From Caldilineaceae bacterium (GTDB lineage Bacteria > Chloroflexota > Anaerolineae > Caldilineales > Caldilineaceae), in contig JADLFO010000045.1 in NCBI GenBank assembly GCA_020845455.1, positions 1-35,084 of the forward strand: a stretch of 35,084 nt of DNA, in the 5' to 3' direction. Under the pieces are notes generated by a model, which worked only from the letters and a program-made list of their open reading frames with translations, ran no database searches and was not told where the DNA came from. Made by a program: the position numbers and the translations under genes. Below are positions 32,118-35,084 of this stretch, piece after piece. Each line of letters starts with the position of its first letter. The first letter of the stretch is position 1.

Positions 32118-32145
32118 GCTGCCGTGAAGACGCTGCCGTGAAGAC
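32118..32145 (+). repeat. Perfect 14-bp tandem duplication after the GNAT gene
   Basis: GCTGCCGTGAAGAC twice in a row, 11 bases past the GNAT stop. Non-coding. Confidence 0.85.
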
Positions 32146-32218
32146 GATCTTTGGCTAGATTTCATACCCTTTTGGCATGATCCAACGTATTAATAAATGC
32201 ACACCCATCCCCCCGCGC

Positions 32219-32247
32219 ATGACAGGCGGAGCGAACAGGTGTACAAT
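32219..32247 (+). promoter_or_regulatory. Promoter for the QTMAN-like gene
   Basis: ATGACA (32219-32224), 17-base spacer, TACAAT (32242-32247), each 5 of 6 to consensus, about 54 bases before the ATG at 32301. Confidence 0.6.
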
Positions 32248-32300
32248 GGGGACAAACTCTCTCGTCGCTTCTACCCCCTTATCGCAGATGGCTGATTGAG

Positions 32301-33509
32301 ATGGCCGGCAATTCAATGACCCGGCCCCTGCACGTTTGGCTGCTCTCCCCCTATGATACGGGGAGCCATGCTGCCTGGGCGCAGGGCTATCATAACCACA
32401 GCCGCCACCGGATCACCCTTCTGACGATGGCGGGGCGTTTTTGGAAGTGGCGTATGCAAGGAGGGGCGCTGGAACTAGCCGGCCGGGCGCGGCGACTGTT
32501 GGCCGAAGAACCTCCCCCCGACGCGGTGCTGGCAACCGACATGGTGAATCTGCCGGCCTGGCTGGGGTTGATGCGCGCCGCTCTGCCCGGGTCGGTCCCG
32601 GTCTTCTGCTATATGCACGAAAACCAGTTGACCTATCCCTGGCCGCCAAGCGAAAAGCCTGACCCGACCTATGCCATCATCAACTGGTTGAGCCAAGTCG
32701 CGGCGGATGGCGTCTTTTTCAACAGCCGCTATCACCTGGAAAGTTGGTTTGACGAACTACCGAGACTGTTAAAGCATTACCCGGACTACAATCACCTGGA
32801 GTTGGTCGAACAGGTGCGCCGGCGCAGCGAGGTGATGCCCGTGGGCATCCACGCAACAGCGCCGGCAGACGACGGCGCACAGCGTTCGGGGAACTCACAG
32901 CCGCCGTTGATCGTCTGGAATCAACGCTGGGAGTACGATAAGCGGCCCGATCGCTTTTTCAAGCTACTCTACCGGCTGCAGACAGCGCACATACCCTTTC
33001 GACTGGCCGTCGCCGGCGAGAACTTCCGCAATACCCCGACGGAATTTGAAATCGCTCGCCACCGGCTGGCAGACCACATTGCGCATTGGGGCTATCTGCC
33101 CTCACGCGCTGCGTATATCGACCTGTTGGGCCAGGCGGACCTGGTGATCAGCACGGCAGAGCATGAATTTTTCGGCATCAGTGTGTTAGAGGCGATTGGC
33201 GCCGGGGCCTTTCCCTTGCTGCCCAACCGGCTGAGCTATCCGGAGTTAATCCCAGCCGAACTGCGCCCGGCCTGTCTGTATGAGGATGAAGAAGACTTAG
33301 CGCAAAAGGCAAGCCACTGGTTGACCCAGCCGCGCCCGACGCCGGCGTCGCTGCGCCGGCATATCGCCGAGCATTATGCTTGGCCGGTGGTGGCGCGCCT
33401 CTATGATGATCGTATCACTGCTGCCACACAGGAGCGGCCTCCGGCGGTATGGATGGAGAACGGAAAGCGGCGTGGCCGCAGGCAGAATGAGCCTGACGGC
33501 CCTTACTAG
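32301..33509 (+). CDS. tRNA-queuosine alpha-mannosyltransferase-like (DUF3524/QTMAN)
   Basis: Predicted GDP-mannose-dependent enzyme related to animal GTDC1/QTMAN, which mannosylates queuosine in tRNA-Asp. The N-terminal domain (about 9-170) carries the signature [20 protein letters not shown] and [19 protein letters not shown], then [14 protein letters not shown] and [15 protein letters not shown]. The C-terminal half is a GT-B Rossmann domain with [27 protein letters not shown] and the donor-site [20 protein letters not shown] with EX7E. The basic tail after about 385 is low-complexity. 402 residues from the first ATG; another ATG five codons later is equally possible and neither has a good ribosome site. 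No queuosine synthesis genes (tgt, queA) are in view, so the substrate is an inference from the family. Confidence 0.88.
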   Translation: MAGNSMTRPLHVWLLSPYDTGSHAAWAQGYHNHSRHRITLLTMAGRFWKWRMQGGALELAGRARRLLAEEPPPDAVLATDMVNLPAWLGLMRAALPGSVPVFCYMHENQLTYPWPPSEKPDPTYAIINWLSQVAADGVFFNSRYHLESWFDELPRLLKHYPDYNHLELVEQVRRRSEVMPVGIHATAPADDGAQRSGNSQPPLIVWNQRWEYDKRPDRFFKLLYRLQTAHIPFRLAVAGENFRNTPTEFEIARHRLADHIAHWGYLPSRAAYIDLLGQADLVISTAEHEFFGISVLEAIGAGAFPLLPNRLSYPELIPAELRPACLYEDEEDLAQKASHWLTQPRPTPASLRRHIAEHYAWPVVARLYDDRITAATQERPPAVWMENGKRRGRRQNEPDGPY

Positions 33510-33525
33510 ATAGGCAGACAAAGCG

Positions 33526-33738
33526 ATGTTACGCCCTTATATTCTGGCACATAACGACAAGTGGTTTGTATTTCTCGGCTGCACCTTAGTTGCCTTGTGT
33601 ACATCCAAAGACGATGCGCTCGCCGTCCAGCGTGAATGGATCCGCCGCGGCCAAGAGTGGGATCAGATGGAGGATGCGCCGCTGGTGGCGACGCTGCCCG
33701 ACCGCGCGCCTGTGGTGGCCGGCAACGGCCATGCCTAG
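33526..33738 (+). CDS. Small unknown protein, 70 aa
   Basis: ATG 16 bases after the QTMAN-like stop, with TAGGCAGACA as a modest ribosome site. The first 50 residues (YILAHNDKWFVFLGCTLVAL, then CTSKDDALAVQREWIRRGQEW) look like a small beta-beta-helix fold with a Ser-Lys-Asp turn, somewhat like DUF2188-type proteins; I do not assign a family. The tail is Pro/Ala-rich. Likely in the same transcript as the gene before it. Confidence 0.6.
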   Translation: MLRPYILAHNDKWFVFLGCTLVALCTSKDDALAVQREWIRRGQEWDQMEDAPLVATLPDRAPVVAGNGHA

Positions 33739-33782
33739 CCGTGATTCATGACCGGCGCGCAGAACCGGCATATACGCCAATC

Positions 33783-33817
33783 AAAAAACGGGCCGGCAGG
33801 AGATCCCCTGCCGGCCC
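33783..33817 (-). terminator. Rho-independent terminator of the rhodanese gene
   Basis: 11-bp perfect stem GGGCCGGCAGG/CCTGCCGGCCC with a 6-base loop (33790-33817), followed on the minus strand by GTTTTTT. It lies 15 bases past the rhodanese stop. It can also fold in plus-strand transcripts from the small gene but without a T-tract there. Confidence 0.9.
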
Positions 33818-33832
33818 ATCGACAGCCCTATT

Positions 33833-34681
33833 CTACTTTTCGATCGGGAGCCGGACGGCATTCCCCCATTCAGTCCATGACCCGTCATAGTTACGCACAT
33901 GCGGATAGCCCAAGAGATAGGTGAGGACAAACCAGGTGTGGCTGCTGCGTTCGCCGATGCGGCAGTAGGCGATCACATCGTCGGACGGCTCTAGCCCTTG
34001 CTCACCTTCATAGATGGCGCGCAGTTCCTCGGCGCTCTTAAAGGTGCCGTCGGGGTTGGCGGCGCGTGCCCACGGCACGTTGCGCGCGGCGGGGATATGC
34101 CCGCCGCGCAGCGCCCCTTCTTGGGGATAGTCCGCCATGTGCAGCAGTTCGCCGCGATATTCGGCGGGGCTGCGCACGTCGACCAGCGGCTTGGCCGCGG
34201 CCTGATGCTCCAAGACCTGTTCGCGATAGGCACGGATCTTGCTGTCGTCGCGCGTGGGCACAGGGTACGCGCTGCGCGCATAGCTGGGGCGCTCTTTGGT
34301 CAACTCGCGGCCTTCGGCGATCCATTTTTGCCGCCCGCCGTTCATCACTTTGGCGCTGGTGTGGCCGAAGAGTTGGAAGACCCAAAACGCATAGGTCGCC
34401 CACCAGTTGTTCTTATCGCCATAAAAGACCACGGTGGTCTGCGGTGAGATGCCGTTGCGGCTCATCAACTCGGCAAATTGCTCGGCGCTGATATAGTCGC
34501 GCACCAGCGGGTCGTTGAGATCGCCGTGCCAGTCGATGTTGACTGCGCCGGGAATGTGGCCGGTGTCGTAGAGCAGCACATCCTCGTTGCTTTCCACCAA
34601 GCGCACATTGGGGTCGTTTAGGTGCTGCGCCACCCAATCGGCGCTGACCAAAACCTCCGGGTGTACATAGGCTTCGCTCAT
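33833..34681 (-). CDS. Two-domain thiosulfate/3-mercaptopyruvate sulfurtransferase (rhodanese)
   Basis: Moves sulfane sulfur from thiosulfate or 3-mercaptopyruvate to a thiol acceptor or cyanide. Two rhodanese domains: the N-terminal, non-catalytic one with [20 protein letters not shown] at about 39-58 and [18 protein letters not shown] at about 84-101, whose active-loop position is Asp-Lys rather than Cys; and the catalytic one with [32 protein letters not shown] and the active loop [20 protein letters not shown] with a single catalytic Cys. The CRIGERS loop is of the thiosulfate-type seen in actinobacterial and Chloroflexota enzymes. 282 residues, cytoplasmic. AAGGAG precedes the ATG and a strong terminator follows. 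Transcribed alone. Confidence 0.93.
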   Translation of the reverse strand: MSEAYVHPEVLVSADWVAQHLNDPNVRLVESNEDVLLYDTGHIPGAVNIDWHGDLNDPLVRDYISAEQFAELMSRNGISPQTTVVFYGDKNNWWATYAFWVFQLFGHTSAKVMNGGRQKWIAEGRELTKERPSYARSAYPVPTRDDSKIRAYREQVLEHQAAAKPLVDVRSPAEYRGELLHMADYPQEGALRGGHIPAARNVPWARAANPDGTFKSAEELRAIYEGEQGLEPSDDVIAYCRIGERSSHTWFVLTYLLGYPHVRNYDGSWTEWGNAVRLPIEK

Positions 34682-35084
34682 CAGGTATTCTCCTTGTTTC
34701 TCTTAGACCTTGTTTCTCTGATACTCGTAGATGATAGAGCGTCACAGGCAGATCTCGCCCGGCTCGCTCTGCAGATCGCCCGCCGCCCAACGGCTGACGC
34801 TTGTGCGGCCGTCGCGGCCACTGCGCCCCGCGGGGATGCCGCGCGCGACAGACGGCAAACAGCCCCGCAGCGTGGCCAACGCATTGCGGAACCAGACTAT
34901 GCCGGCGTTCGGTTCAAACCTGGGACAGAAAGCGAAACGTGTCAGGACGAGCCGGAGGCCGGCTTAGCTACACAAGCAGGGACAACAGGAGGGACAACAG
35001 CAGGGGCCGCCAAAGGGGAGGAATTGAACAGCGGATTGTTCAGATTGCTGAACAGACAGCGAAGTATGATACAAAGCAGGTAAC
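34682..35084. other. Gene-poor window end with small inverted repeats
   Basis: No coding frame with a ribosome site or recognisable product was found in these 403 bases; the open frames here are short or arginine-rich shadows. The region must hold the rhodanese promoter on the minus strand, but no clear -35/-10 pair was found. At 35037-35054 TGTTCAG-ATTG-CTGAACA forms an 18-base inverted repeat, and a related TGAACA-GCGGAT-TGTTCA overlaps it on the left, so TGAACA-type half-sites occur three times. Also AGGGACAACAGG/AGGGACAACAGC stand in near-tandem around 34978-35002. Confidence 0.5.

Noticed and set aside
34622..35083. Open plus-strand frame running to the window edge
   Set aside because: It begins inside the rhodanese gene, has no ribosome site, and its product is low-complexity; not supportable as a gene.

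Overview
The window reads as a high-GC bacterial chromosome segment, most likely from the phylum Chloroflexota (Caldilineae/Anaerolineae-like). That placement is inference. It rests on the codon use, a DUF2079 membrane protein with an appended beta-rich C-terminal region, a secreted LamG protein ending in a 'YLP'-type C-terminus, and dispersed intergenic repeats of the 'CACCGCAAAG' and 'GGGACACGGTATACCGTGTCCC' kinds. No rRNA, tRNA, CRISPR array or transposase was seen.

Left block (1-6680, minus strand). The 5' part of ftsH, a HAD-like protein, and the aspartate-family genes asd, hom and lysC. The transcription order is lysC-hom-asd-HAD(-ftsH). In front of lysC is a full regulatory leader: a sigma70-like promoter (TTGACA-N18-TATAGT), a SAM-I riboswitch aptamer, and a Rho-independent terminator whose 5' arm is complementary to the 3' strand of riboswitch helix P1. 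The block should therefore be shut off when S-adenosylmethionine is plentiful.

Middle (6781-18893). A META-domain-like secreted protein runs towards hisS, which has a low-GC unknown gene immediately upstream. Alanine dehydrogenase (ald) and the SppA protease are divergent. They are followed by a class-V PLP enzyme of the cysteine-desulfurase-like type and a 1223-residue secreted LamG protein. That protein carries an apparent, unannounced papain-like Cys/His/Asp-Asn triad.

Acyl-CoA dehydrogenase pair (18900-21391, minus). Two adjacent, probably co-transcribed ACADs. One has a low-complexity insert built on a 15-bp tandem repeat. The other has Asp where the catalytic Glu would be expected.

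Surface polysaccharide block (21692-29053, plus). A PchB-like chorismate mutase/isochorismate lyase, a GT4 glycosyltransferase, two Wzz-type chain-length proteins, a DUF2079 membrane protein, a BY-kinase-like ATPase with an eroded P-loop, and a long-form glucose-1-phosphate thymidylyltransferase. An unknown 285-residue protein follows.

Right end. argG with a repeat-rich leader, a GNAT acetyltransferase, a homologue of tRNA-queuosine mannosyltransferase (QTMAN/DUF3524), a 70-residue small protein, and, on the minus strand with a clear terminator, a two-domain rhodanese. The last 400 bases hold no supportable gene.

Intergenic DNA is unusually structured. It has three copies of a near-perfect 28-38 bp palindrome, four good copies of a CGCAAAG-rich repeat, two 'AACGCCC' hairpins, and several 12-15 bp perfect tandem duplications at gene junctions.
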